A stretch of DNA of 64,000 nt from Sphingobacteriales bacterium (GTDB lineage: Bacteria > Bacteroidota > Bacteroidia > Chitinophagales > CAIOSU01), in assembly GCA_027486795.1 (NCBI GenBank), contig JAIXOI010000009.1, forward strand, positions 86,147 through 150,146. Reading direction: 5' to 3'. Positions 41,509-51,057 of this stretch are shown piece by piece. Below the pieces are notes generated by a model. That model had not been told where the DNA came from, ran no database searches, and saw only the letters and a program-made list of their open reading frames with translations. A program made the translations under genes and the position numbers. How positions within the stretch are numbered: position 1 is the stretch's first letter; each line of letters opens with the position of its first letter.

Positions 41509-44500
41509 ATGGGTTGGAATAGCTTAAAAATGATGTTTCTGGTAGCATTTTTGCTAATGGTTTCCATTGGCGCAAAGGCCCAGTTAAGTGCTTCGTTTAG
41601 GATGGATAATTTTGCTGGCGATTCAATTACTTCAGGATGTCAGCCCCTGGTAGTGCTTTTCGTAGATAGTTCTAAGTTTAATGGCAATCCCGTTACCTAC
41701 TCATCCATTTCAAGTGGTGGGAGTTATGATTCGCATAAATGGTTTTTTGGAAACGCATTGAACAATACTTCAACCCAAAGGTCGCCTAGTTTTGTTTATA
41801 GCACTCCCGGAACATATACCATAACCTTTATTGTAAGCAACAACGGTGTAAACTTTGATACGGTTACCAAGCAGTTAACCGTTTTTCCAGAACCTATTGT
41901 TGGGTTCACGGCAAGCCAAGTGAGTGGATGTAGCCCGCTTACCGTTACCTTTACCGATACATCTACTGGTAGCACCAATTGTACATGGTCGATGGGTGAT
42001 GGTACTGTTTATACCAATGTATGTAGCGTAACCCACACTTTTACTCAAACCCCAGGTGTAAATGCCAATTGTTTTTCGGTAACGCTCATTGCTACAAACC
42101 AGTTTGGGTGCCAAAAGTCGCTTACTAAGAGCAATTACATTTGCATCAACCCTAGGCCCAACGCAGGGTTTACATCAGATTTTCAGGCAGTGTGCGATTC
42201 GCCATTTACAGTCCAATTTACTGATACCTCTCAAAGTACGAGTGGCTTGGCATATTTCTGGCGTTTCAATTTCCCGAACAATAACCCTAGTTCTACCCTT
42301 CAAAACCCTAGCCATACTTATCCCGCTGGCACCAATGCCTATAACGTATCATTAATTGTTAGGGATACCGCATGTAATACTCTCGATACCATAACCAAAA
42401 CTGGATACATCAGCGTAAGCGATGTTAAGATAAGTTTTACTGCCAACAGGGATTCTTTTTGTTTGGGTCAATCAGTAAGTTTTACACCAGTTATAACGGG
42501 TGCCTACACCAATGTTGTCTGGGAGTTTGGGCCAGCAAACCAAACAAGTACACAGTTAAGCCCCACTTACACTTACACGCAGGCCGGAACCTGGGATGTA
42601 ACTTTACGTGTGTTCTCTGCAAATGGATGTGAGCACGACACCACTTATGTTGGGCTGGTAACAGTTTTTCCGCTACCAACGGCCAATTTTAGCTATAGCC
42701 CCGATCCAGCTACCAGCTGTCAGGCTCCATTTCCGGTTAGTTTTACCAACCTAACGGTTGGGGCTACTAACTACACTTGGCTTTTTCAAGCGCCATCACC
42801 TTTATTTACAACGGGTCAGCAAAACCCTACTTACACATACAACACACCGGGCGTTTACTCCGTAAACTTAACTGCCCAAAACCAGTTTGGCTGCCAAAGC
42901 TCCATAACTTTTAATAATATTATTGATATAGCACCTACAACAGTTGATTTTTCAGTTGATACGCCGAGTGGTTGCGCGCCTTTGACTGTAAATTTTACCG
43001 ACGCAAGTACATCGCCTGCAAGTAATCCGATTATTGGTTGGAGTTGGGATTTTGGCGACCCGGGTGGTACAGGTCCCAACACATCAAATTTGCGCAACCC
43101 GTCGCATTTATATAGCAGTGTTGGGGTTTATAACGCTTGCCTTACCATTGTAACCCAATCAGGTTGCGTGGGTACACGGTGTATTGATATTTCTGTTGGC
43201 AATTCGCCCACGGCTGCATTTAGTGTGAGTAGTTTGGTAGTTTGTGTTGATGAGCCGATAAGCTTCATAAATTCATCAACAGGTATAATTAACCAAGTAA
43301 CTTGGACTTTTGGTTTCCCTGGTGGGCAAAGTAGTGTAGCAAATAGTCCTGCACCATTTGCTTTCGATGAGCCAGGTACATTTGTCATTAATCTTTCTGT
43401 TGGTCAAAATGGTTGTCAAGATGACAGCTCAATTACTATTACCGTATTGCCAGCCCAGGCTGATTTTGACCAAACGATTAGTTGTACCACTCCTGGCAAT
43501 GTTACTTTTATTGATCAATCTATCGGTGCCGATACATGGGCGTGGCAGTTTGGCGATGGTGGAACATCGAACCTTCAAAACCCCTCGCACACTTATCTTA
43601 TGTCGGGCCTGTATACCGTTACGCTTACCGTAACCAATATTACTACCGGCTGTGTTCATGAGTTCGAAAAAGAGATAGACGTGTCGGTTCTTAACGCCAA
43701 TTTTGCCCCTAACCGGGTAACTGGTTGTGCACCGCAAAGTGTTACATTCGTAAACAGTTCAACAGGTTCAGGGCTAACGTATTTATGGAATTTCGGCGAT
43801 CCTGGGCCGAACAACAGTAGCGCTATACGAAGTCCTGTGCATTTTTACAACAACCCTGGCGTTTATACGGTAAGTTTGATTGTAACCGACGTATATGGCT
43901 GCAGCGATACCATGTTGATGACAAACGTTATTTCTATTTCGAATGTAACGGCACAATTCGATGCCAATCCACGTTCTGGTTGTATACCATCCAACTTTTC
44001 ATCTTACCCCAACATCAATTTTACCGATTTATCTACCACTTACGGAACGTCAACAATAACTAGCTGGAACTGGAACTTTGGTACAACACCTGTTTCAAAT
44101 TCCACTTTGCAAAATCCGATTAAGCAATATACAGCGCCAGGCTCTTATGATGTATCACTTACTGTAACCAATTCGTTAGGTTGTAGTTCTACCATTACTA
44201 GACCCAGTTTTGTAACTTTTAGGCAGCCTATTGCCGACTTTACATCAACCTATAATCTTTTTTGTATCGGGCAAGCAATTGATTTCACAAATCTGTCATC
44301 AGGTCAAAATACTGGAACTACGTATTCTTGGGATTTTGGTGACCCAAACAACCCAATTGCTGATACCTCGAATTTGAGAAACCCTAATTATACATACAAT
44401 GATACTGGTTCATACACGGTAACATTGATAATGACTGATGGCTTGCTCGGTTGTAAGGACACTATGGTGAAACCGCAATTGATAAATATAGATGTTCCAA

Positions 44501-47004
44501 GGCTTAGCTTTGTAGCTAACGATACATTTAGATATTGCCCACCGCACCTAGTGAATTTTACCAATTTTGCCAGCTTTGATACGGTGCAGGTAGAAAGTGT
44601 GCTGTGGGATTTTGGCGATGGCAGTTTTTCAAGTTTGCTTCAACCCTCATATATATACAATAGAGCCGGAAGCTTTACGGTTTGCTTAAAAGTAAAGTTT
44701 GTTAATGGTTGTGAAGATAGCATTTGCTATCCCAATTACATTAACATAGGCGGTGTGGTTGGTAATATTACCGCCGTGCCCGATTCGGGTTGTTCGCCGC
44801 TGAATGTATGTTTTAATGCCAATACCGATAGCTCGGCGGCAAACCATATTTGGTTTTATGGCGATAACAGCCCTTGGGAGTCGGGCGATGATACTATTTG
44901 TCACCTTTACACCGAAGCGGGGCTGTATCAGCCGGCAGTATTGCTTATTGATACACAGGTACCTGCTTGCCAGTATATACTTACATACGACGATACTATA
45001 GTAGTGGATACCGTTATTGCCGGATTTTATAGTGATTTAGATACCGTTTGCCAAAACGAACCAGTCCAATTTACCGATACATCATTTACTATAGCCAATA
45101 ACCCAATTGTGGCTTGGGAGTGGGATTTTGGAGATGGCACACCTATTGATACTAATCAAAACCCAATACATCGTTTTCAAGTTTCCGGTTTAATAAATAT
45201 AACGCTCACTGCTTATAGTAGTTTTGGGTGCGTGGGTTCAGTCACACGCCAACAGTTGGTATGGAGCAGGCCAACGGCTGCTCTCAATGCTTCGGATACT
45301 ATCGGATGTGAGCAATTGACGGTATTGTTTACCGACCAGTCGGTAGCTGGTGATGCGCCCATAAATGCCTGGTTTTGGAATTTCGGTGTGGTAGATTCAA
45401 CCAACGATACGAGTATTGTACAGAACCCGGGTGCTTACTTTTATGCTGATACAGGCCAGTATATTGCCTCGCTGCTAGTAACAGACGGCAATGGTTGCTT
45501 TGATACTGCCTATCAAACCATAAACGTTTATCCAAACCCTATTGGTTTGGCAAATCCCGATACGGTAGCAGTGTGCATTTTTGATACACTGCAGCTGCTA
45601 GGCGATACTACATATGCCTCATATGATTGGAGCCCTGGTATTTGGCTGAGCGACTCTACCATAGCGCGGCCATACTCCGTGCCTCTTGATACTATTGATT
45701 ACGAGCTGATAACTACCGATATATACGGGTGTTTTACAGTTGACTCAATACATGTAATCGTAAATCCATTGCCTACACTAACCGTTAGTCCCTATCCCGA
45801 CACTGCTATTTGCGAGGGCGATACCGTGCAGCTCACTGCCATAAGCAACGGCATAGCTTATTTATGGTCGCCACCTGATGGGCTCGATAATCCAAATTCA
45901 TCAACTCCAATTGCTACACCGGCCCAAACCACTACATACCTGGCATATACTGTTGATGGCAATGGATGTAACAGAACCGATTCGGTTAAAATAGTAGTCA
46001 ATCGCTTCTTTACCAATTATTTGGTAGAGCGGGTATGTTTAGGCAGTAGGACCGATATTGTTGATTTGAGCAGCACCAGTGATTTGCCAATTGTAACCTG
46101 GGACTGGGATTTTGGTTATCTAGGTAACGGCTCGACTGTGCGAAGCCCTAACTATACTTATCCCGATTCGGGAAATTATACCGTAACATTGATATTGACG
46201 GATGTGTTGGGTTGTATGGATACGCTGCAACAAATTGCCCGCGTTGACCATCCGGCCGAACCGGAAGCTGGGCCAGATACCATTATTTGCTTTGGCGATG
46301 CCATACAGCTTACGGCTGTAGGCGGCGATACCATTTATTGGACACCAAACGTTGATATTGATGACGATAATAGCTTTACGCCTATTGTATCTCCGCAGGT
46401 AACCACTACTTATGTAGCCCATATTACTTACGGTGTTTGTCCGTTTGATACCGCAAATGTAGTAGTTGAGGTGAATCCGACTCCATTATTGGGAGTAGCC
46501 TCGGCATTTGAGATATTGAAAGGCGATTCGGTTATATTGGCAAATGAAACCTTGCTGTACGATACCATTTTCTGGCAGCCAGCAACCGGGTTAAGTTGTG
46601 TTGATTGTGCATCGCCATTGGCAAAACCGGATACCACTACCACCTATTTGGTTACGATTATTGATAGTTTGGGTTGTACCAATACCAAATTGGTGACGGT
46701 AGCGGTGGTAGAAAAGTGCAGCGAGGACCAAATTTTTGTGGGTAATGGCTTTACGCCCAATGGCGATGGAGTAAATGATGTGGCCTACGCTCGTTTGCAG
46801 GGCTTGAAGCGTTTAATCATTTTCCGTATATTCGATAGATGGGGGAATTTAGTTTTCGAAACCAATGACCCTTATACTGGTTGGAATGGTGAAAATTCTA
46901 AAGGGGAGCAACTTAATTCAGGCGTTTACGTATATGTTGTCGAGGCCGAATGTTTTAGTGGTTCGAAACTTACTAAAACGGGCAATGTGACGATAATAAA
47001 TTGA
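41509..47004 (+). CDS. giant PKD-repeat T9SS type B surface protein
   Basis: I start it at the ATG at 41509, giving 1831 residues and a signal peptide (SLKMMFLVAFLLMVSIGAKA); an in-frame GTG at 41485 is less likely. Reading the W-x-F-G cores I count about 16 PKD-type modules (for example WSWDFGDPGG, WAWQFGDGG, WDFGDGSFSS, WEWDFGDGTP), with about four Ig-like WSP modules near the end (CEGDTVQLTAI, CFGDAIQLTAV). The last 90 residues are the type B sorting domain: FVGNGFTPNGDGVNDVAY, FRIFDRWGNLVFETND, YTGWNGENSKGEQLNSGVYV. It is a long fibre-like adhesin of the kind typified by SprB. The PorP/SprF gene starts 6 bases after its stop. Confidence 0.92.
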   Translation: MGWNSLKMMFLVAFLLMVSIGAKAQLSASFRMDNFAGDSITSGCQPLVVLFVDSSKFNGNPVTYSSISSGGSYDSHKWFFGNALNNTSTQRSPSFVYSTPGTYTITFIVSNNGVNFDTVTKQLTVFPEPIVGFTASQVSGCSPLTVTFTDTSTGSTNCTWSMGDGTVYTNVCSVTHTFTQTPGVNANCFSVTLIATNQFGCQKSLTKSNYICINPRPNAGFTSDFQAVCDSPFTVQFTDTSQSTSGLAYFWRFNFPNNNPSSTLQNPSHTYPAGTNAYNVSLIVRDTACNTLDTITKTGYISVSDVKISFTANRDSFCLGQSVSFTPVITGAYTNVVWEFGPANQTSTQLSPTYTYTQAGTWDVTLRVFSANGCEHDTTYVGLVTVFPLPTANFSYSPDPATSCQAPFPVSFTNLTVGATNYTWLFQAPSPLFTTGQQNPTYTYNTPGVYSVNLTAQNQFGCQSSITFNNIIDIAPTTVDFSVDTPSGCAPLTVNFTDASTSPASNPIIGWSWDFGDPGGTGPNTSNLRNPSHLYSSVGVYNACLTIVTQSGCVGTRCIDISVGNSPTAAFSVSSLVVCVDEPISFINSSTGIINQVTWTFGFPGGQSSVANSPAPFAFDEPGTFVINLSVGQNGCQDDSSITITVLPAQADFDQTISCTTPGNVTFIDQSIGADTWAWQFGDGGTSNLQNPSHTYLMSGLYTVTLTVTNITTGCVHEFEKEIDVSVLNANFAPNRVTGCAPQSVTFVNSSTGSGLTYLWNFGDPGPNNSSAIRSPVHFYNNPGVYTVSLIVTDVYGCSDTMLMTNVISISNVTAQFDANPRSGCIPSNFSSYPNINFTDLSTTYGTSTITSWNWNFGTTPVSNSTLQNPIKQYTAPGSYDVSLTVTNSLGCSSTITRPSFVTFRQPIADFTSTYNLFCIGQAIDFTNLSSGQNTGTTYSWDFGDPNNPIADTSNLRNPNYTYNDTGSYTVTLIMTDGLLGCKDTMVKPQLINIDVPRLSFVANDTFRYCPPHLVNFTNFASFDTVQVESVLWDFGDGSFSSLLQPSYIYNRAGSFTVCLKVKFVNGCEDSICYPNYINIGGVVGNITAVPDSGCSPLNVCFNANTDSSAANHIWFYGDNSPWESGDDTICHLYTEAGLYQPAVLLIDTQVPACQYILTYDDTIVVDTVIAGFYSDLDTVCQNEPVQFTDTSFTIANNPIVAWEWDFGDGTPIDTNQNPIHRFQVSGLINITLTAYSSFGCVGSVTRQQLVWSRPTAALNASDTIGCEQLTVLFTDQSVAGDAPINAWFWNFGVVDSTNDTSIVQNPGAYFYADTGQYIASLLVTDGNGCFDTAYQTINVYPNPIGLANPDTVAVCIFDTLQLLGDTTYASYDWSPGIWLSDSTIARPYSVPLDTIDYELITTDIYGCFTVDSIHVIVNPLPTLTVSPYPDTAICEGDTVQLTAISNGIAYLWSPPDGLDNPNSSTPIATPAQTTTYLAYTVDGNGCNRTDSVKIVVNRFFTNYLVERVCLGSRTDIVDLSSTSDLPIVTWDWDFGYLGNGSTVRSPNYTYPDSGNYTVTLILTDVLGCMDTLQQIARVDHPAEPEAGPDTIICFGDAIQLTAVGGDTIYWTPNVDIDDDNSFTPIVSPQVTTTYVAHITYGVCPFDTANVVVEVNPTPLLGVASAFEILKGDSVILANETLLYDTIFWQPATGLSCVDCASPLAKPDTTTTYLVTIIDSLGCTNTKLVTVAVVEKCSEDQIFVGNGFTPNGDGVNDVAYARLQGLKRLIIFRIFDRWGNLVFETNDPYTGWNGENSKGEQLNSGVYVYVVEAECFSGSKLTKTGNVTIIN

Positions 47005-47010
47005 CCGACT

Positions 47011-48030
47011 ATGATGAGATGTGTGTGGAGACCCGTGGTGTTAGTCATGTTCTGTCTTACCTTTTTTGAGGTACAGGCACAGGACATTCATTTTTCGCAG
47101 TATAACCAGCAACCTTTGTTTCTAAACCCCGCCTTTGCAGGTGTAAACGGTGGTGATTATAGAGTTGCGGCTACTTATCGCTCCCAGTGGGCGGGCTTGG
47201 GCAAGTTTAATACCATTGCCGCTTCGGCAGACATGGCTGTGCTTAAAAGAACCAAAAAGTCTAATTACGGAGGCGTAGGTATTTCGTTTTTCAACGACCG
47301 TGCAGGTGATTTGAGTTTTAGTACAACCCAGGTAAATATACACCTAACGTATACTGTGCTGCTTAACAACAAAGGTTCACAAACCCTCACTACAGGTCTG
47401 GTAGGTGGTTTTGGACAACGTTCAATCGACTTTTCGAAAATCACAACTGATAGTCAATTTGGCGACCAAGGCTTTGACCCCAACAACCCAACAGGTGAGA
47501 ACTTTACAAACAGCAGGAAACTGTATGCTGATGTAGGTGCAGGTATGTTGTGGAGCTACACTGCAAACAAAAACAACAACTATTATGCTGGTGTAGCGGT
47601 AACCCATGTAAACCAGCCCAATCTATCGTTTATGGACGATAGAACGGAGAAGTTGTACATGAAAATAACCTTGCATGGTGGTGGTTATTTTAAGCTTACA
47701 CGCATGGTGCATTTGCTACCTAGTTTTATGTATCTCAACCAAGGCCCGCACAATCAATTTAATCTAGGTTCTTTGGTTAAGTTCCGCATGTCTTCAATCC
47801 CTACCAACAATACAGCATTTTATGTTGGCGGATACTATAGGGTAAAGGATGCGCTTATATTGGCTACCCGATTTGATATAGCAGGATTCAATTTGGGCTT
47901 TAGCTATGACCTTAACGTATCGAAACTTACGAAAGCTACCAAATTGAACGGTGGACCAGAGATTTCACTGATTTATGCTGGCAATTTCAAGAACAAGAAA
48001 AACCGCACTGATTATTGCCCCGTGCTTTAA
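47011..48030 (+). CDS. PorP/SprF family T9SS outer-membrane protein (second copy)
   Basis: The 339-residue protein has a signal peptide (RPVVLVMFCLTFFEVQAQ) and family motifs DIHFSQYNQQPLFLNPAFAG, YRVAATYRSQWAGLG, YGGVGISFFNDRAGDLSFST and LGFSYDLNVSKLTKAT. It begins 6 bases after the giant cargo gene, a genuine operon, as in sprB-sprF. In Flavobacterium SprF is required to display SprB, so the same division of labour is likely here. The protein differs clearly from the copy at 39945, so this is not a recent duplicate. Confidence 0.93.
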   Translation: MMRCVWRPVVLVMFCLTFFEVQAQDIHFSQYNQQPLFLNPAFAGVNGGDYRVAATYRSQWAGLGKFNTIAASADMAVLKRTKKSNYGGVGISFFNDRAGDLSFSTTQVNIHLTYTVLLNNKGSQTLTTGLVGGFGQRSIDFSKITTDSQFGDQGFDPNNPTGENFTNSRKLYADVGAGMLWSYTANKNNNYYAGVAVTHVNQPNLSFMDDRTEKLYMKITLHGGGYFKLTRMVHLLPSFMYLNQGPHNQFNLGSLVKFRMSSIPTNNTAFYVGGYYRVKDALILATRFDIAGFNLGFSYDLNVSKLTKATKLNGGPEISLIYAGNFKNKKNRTDYCPVL

Positions 48031-48062
48031 ATCAATTTAAAGTCTCCGGAGAAATAGAAAAA

Positions 48063-49151
48063 TTATTTGTTATTAAATATTAGCCAGGCAGCAGGATTTT
48101 CTTGCTGCCTTTTGGTTTCCAACAACTGGTAAGCAGTGGTAGCAACATTTCCGGCAGGCAGTGCAACACGGTAAAGTCCATTAGCGGGTATGGTAATTAA
48201 CCCTAAAAGGGATTTATGCTCCTTTATATAGTTGTTGGCATTGCGCTTACTTGAATACGCACCTAACACAATGTAATAGCCAGCATCAATATCGTTGGTT
48301 TGCATTTCGGTGATGTGCGGCACCACAACGCTGATTGGTTCTTTTACCACTTCAGCAGGTAGAGTAGTGGTCGTTGTGGGTGTTACGGTTTCAGTAGCAG
48401 TTACCTCTTCGGTTACAGGAGCTGTTGCTGCCGCATTTAGCGTACCGCTCAATACAAGGGTGCCCGCTGCTACAGGGTCGGCGGTAATTTTGATTTGTGT
48501 GGTGCTGGGCGTTTCATTGCTTGCCCCCAAGAACAGTTCAGGCTTAAAAAAGCCAAAGTTTTCGAGCGCAATAGGTTGCAAGTAAATGTCTTTTGCTATA
48601 AAAACTGCCAAAACCATCATAGCCGCCAACGATAAACCATAAGTGCCAAGCAAGCTTTTGGTTTTACCGCTTCCACGTGCGGGTTGCAAAGGAGCAATCT
48701 CAAGTGTTTCAATTGCCTGTTCGGTCACCGTGTCGAATATTTGACGGTAATGAACGGGTTTAAGTCCAAACGACTCTTGCAGCAAGTTACGACCGGGTGT
48801 CGGTTGGAAACTAATGGTACCTTCTGAGTCGGCTATCAACTTACCTACTTCTGGGAAAATAATCAAACCGCTTTGCTCTAAGCGCCTCTTGCAGGCTTTC
48901 ACAAAGTTTAGTACCCCTTCTTCGGCCTCATCATAGGTTATTCGCTCAACTAATGATATGTGGTGAATCAGCAGCCCATCGTTTCGTTGCAATTGGCCAT
49001 TAAAGCTAATGCGTTTTCCTGGTGGGTTGATAGTTTTGGTTATGGTTTGTACCTCAGCGCGCATGGCAGTGCCTATAAAACCACCCAAGCCTGGTATTAC
49101 TACACAGTCATGTTCCAGCAAAAGGTCCTTAATATAACGATTGATTTCCAC
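48063..49151 (-). CDS. HU-CCDC81 and SPOR domain protein
   Basis: The 362-residue protein has two N-terminal CCDC81-type HU-like domains (INRYIKDLLLEHDCVVIPGL, GGFIG; then YDEAEEGVLNFVKACKRRL, FPEVGKLIADSEGTISF). A single membrane helix (GLSLAAMMVLAVFIAKDIYL) lies near residue 185, followed by a Thr/Pro/Val-rich linker and a C-terminal SPOR domain (YYIVLGAYSSKRNANNYIKE, YRVALPAGN). SPOR binds denuded peptidoglycan at division sites, while HU-CCDC81 faces the cytoplasm, so it may connect the nucleoid or cytoplasm to the septum. Start is GTG at 49151. It is convergent with the second PorP/SprF gene, 32 bases apart. Confidence 0.87.
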   Translation of the reverse strand: MEINRYIKDLLLEHDCVVIPGLGGFIGTAMRAEVQTITKTINPPGKRISFNGQLQRNDGLLIHHISLVERITYDEAEEGVLNFVKACKRRLEQSGLIIFPEVGKLIADSEGTISFQPTPGRNLLQESFGLKPVHYRQIFDTVTEQAIETLEIAPLQPARGSGKTKSLLGTYGLSLAAMMVLAVFIAKDIYLQPIALENFGFFKPELFLGASNETPSTTQIKITADPVAAGTLVLSGTLNAAATAPVTEEVTATETVTPTTTTTLPAEVVKEPISVVVPHITEMQTNDIDAGYYIVLGAYSSKRNANNYIKEHKSLLGLITIPANGLYRVALPAGNVATTAYQLLETKRQQENPAAWLIFNNK

Positions 49152-49233
49152 AGGAGGTAAAGTAAAAGTTTTCCGGCCACCAATGCAACAGGTTTGTGCA
49201 ATTTACAATAAAAAGAGAAAAGCAGCAAGGATG

Positions 49234-49397
49234 TTAATTGGGTAGTTTGGTAATTTGAAAATTTGAAAATAATCAGGTAACGATGTGGTTATCCAAATTA
49301 TCATTATTCGCTAAACGTGAACACTGCAACATAAAGATGGTGTCCAATCAATTTTCAAATTTTCAAATTGGCCAATTTTCAAATTCCTTAATTGTAC
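49234..49397. repeat. degenerate 8-bp words in an inverted pair
   Basis: Left block (49234-49273): TTAATTGG, GTAGTTTG, GTAATTTG, AAAATTTG, AAAATAAT. Right block (49350-49397): AATTTTCA, AATTTTCA, AATTGGCC, AATTTTCA, AATTCCTT, AATTGTAC. The right block is the inverted form of the left word. Its last unit holds the stop codon and the last codon of the barrel gene that ends at 49388. Confidence 0.65.
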
Positions 49398-51046
49398 GTA
49401 AATATAACGCCTGCCATACAGTTAAAACCGTAAGTAGGGTAAAGGTAGTACTGTTGGTATTTGAAATTGGCGACATTGTTTAAGTTGGCAAAAAACGAGA
49501 ACGATTTGCTGAACTTGTAGGTGGCGCCTAAGTTTACATCTACAGTACCTTTAAGCTTCAGTGCAGTGCCATCAGCTAGTTTGGTATATACACCATCAAT
49601 GGTGTATATTTTAGCGTTTATAAACAACTTGTCGCCTATTTTTAAGCGGGTGGTGAAACTTGCATACCAGCGGGGCATATGCCAAGCATATTGTTCAACT
49701 TCAACTTCGTACATATTGTACTCGCCAAACAAGGTAAAATCTAAGTTACTGTTTACGCGATAAGAAAACTCTGCCATCGGCTTTAGAATGTTCAGCCTTC
49801 CGCGTGCATACAGTACATTAAATTTACTGGGGTCGTCTGGGTTGTTTACATATAGCGGGGCGCGGCGTAGCACTATTTGTCGAACACTTCCGTCATAGCT
49901 AAACTTACCCGCGGTTCCTTTAAAACCAGCAATCAATCGTTCTTCATAGCGCGTGTGTTTCAACTCAAAACTTTCGGGCATTATCCAAGGGTTAGCGCCA
50001 GCTAATTCACGATAGCCCAAACGTCGCAACTCCATTTTCCAGCCATTGTACATTACCAAATACTCCTTAAACAAAGGTCTTTCGAAGCCCAATTGAGGCA
50101 ATAAGTGGAAAGTTTTGTCCTCGTAGGCAAAACCTACCCCACCGGTAATTTTCCAAGTAAGATCGTTGTACTCATAAAAAGGACGCAGCATAAACAAGTT
50201 TCGGCTGCTGGTTATGGTGTTACTTTTAAAGCTGACATAGTCCTCATCAATGCGCAAGGCCACAAAGTGCTTTTCCTTGAAGCTCTTTTGCAATTTGGCC
50301 GAGGCCGAAATGCCGAATTCTTTTTGCCCGAATTTGTCACTGAAGTTGTAAAAGTTGAGGATTGTGCTGTGATCGAAATGCGATTTATTGATTTTGGTGT
50401 TAAGCAACTCAACAGTGGCGTTGAATTGATTAAATGCTTGCCTAACATCTTTCTTTTTCACATCGACCGAATCGGGTACATCAATACCATAGTAGAACCG
50501 TGCATCCCTGCGGTACTCTAATTTAGTGTTGATACGCACATTGTTGAGAAATATACTGCCATTGACGGCGGCACGGTTCTCGCTAAAATCTTGGAAATCA
50601 ATTTTTTGGCCATAAGCGGAGTGGTGCTTAAGGTATAGGCCATAGCTAAACTTTTCTTGATCTTTTACTAATTTTCTACCGTTGTGCATGGCTTCAAAAA
50701 GAGGACTCAACTGGGTACCAAACCCTATTTTCACAAAACTGCTCGGAAAATCAATAGGTTTTTCCTTGGCTATACCCAGCGGCCTAATGGTTACAGGTTC
50801 GTAGGTTACTTCGGCCTGCCTATTGGGTATATCGTATTTAGGAACAGTTGTTTCGCGCACATAAACGGGTATTTCGGCGGGGTAGTTCACTTTTACGGCA
50901 TCTTGTACCACTGGTGTTTGGTCAGAAAAAACTGTAACGGTTTGTGCACCAATTGAATCTTTTGGTGCGCCACCTGTTTGTGCCACCGCTGTATTTAACA
51001 TCAATCCGGCAACAGCAACTATTATGCTCTTATATAGGGTTCTCAT
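49388..51046 (-). CDS. outer-membrane beta-barrel protein in the TPR operon
   Basis: The 552-residue protein has a signal peptide (LYKSIIVAVAGLMLNTAVAQ), about 80 residues of linker with VTYEPVTIRPLGIAKEKPID, then a run of amphipathic strands (FVKIGFGTQLSPLFEAMHNG, FSYGLYLKHHSAYG, LEYRRDARFYYGIDVPDSV, FNLNNV-like AKIYTIDG, LGATYKFSKSFSFFANL) and an aromatic-rich end (YGFNCMAGVIFTYN). It resembles the barrel of TonB-dependent receptors but has no plug domain. Family unknown to me. It starts 11 bases after the large TPR gene, so the two probably form one outer-membrane assembly. Confidence 0.75.
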   Translation of the reverse strand: MRTLYKSIIVAVAGLMLNTAVAQTGGAPKDSIGAQTVTVFSDQTPVVQDAVKVNYPAEIPVYVRETTVPKYDIPNRQAEVTYEPVTIRPLGIAKEKPIDFPSSFVKIGFGTQLSPLFEAMHNGRKLVKDQEKFSYGLYLKHHSAYGQKIDFQDFSENRAAVNGSIFLNNVRINTKLEYRRDARFYYGIDVPDSVDVKKKDVRQAFNQFNATVELLNTKINKSHFDHSTILNFYNFSDKFGQKEFGISASAKLQKSFKEKHFVALRIDEDYVSFKSNTITSSRNLFMLRPFYEYNDLTWKITGGVGFAYEDKTFHLLPQLGFERPLFKEYLVMYNGWKMELRRLGYRELAGANPWIMPESFELKHTRYEERLIAGFKGTAGKFSYDGSVRQIVLRRAPLYVNNPDDPSKFNVLYARGRLNILKPMAEFSYRVNSNLDFTLFGEYNMYEVEVEQYAWHMPRWYASFTTRLKIGDKLFINAKIYTIDGVYTKLADGTALKLKGTVDVNLGATYKFSKSFSFFANLNNVANFKYQQYYLYPTYGFNCMAGVIFTYN

Positions 51047-51057
51047 AGTTTTGGTGC

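Noticed and set aside
49234-49397. CRISPR array
   Set aside because: Units of 8 bases without spacers and with drift do not fit repeat-spacer architecture, and no cas gene is present.
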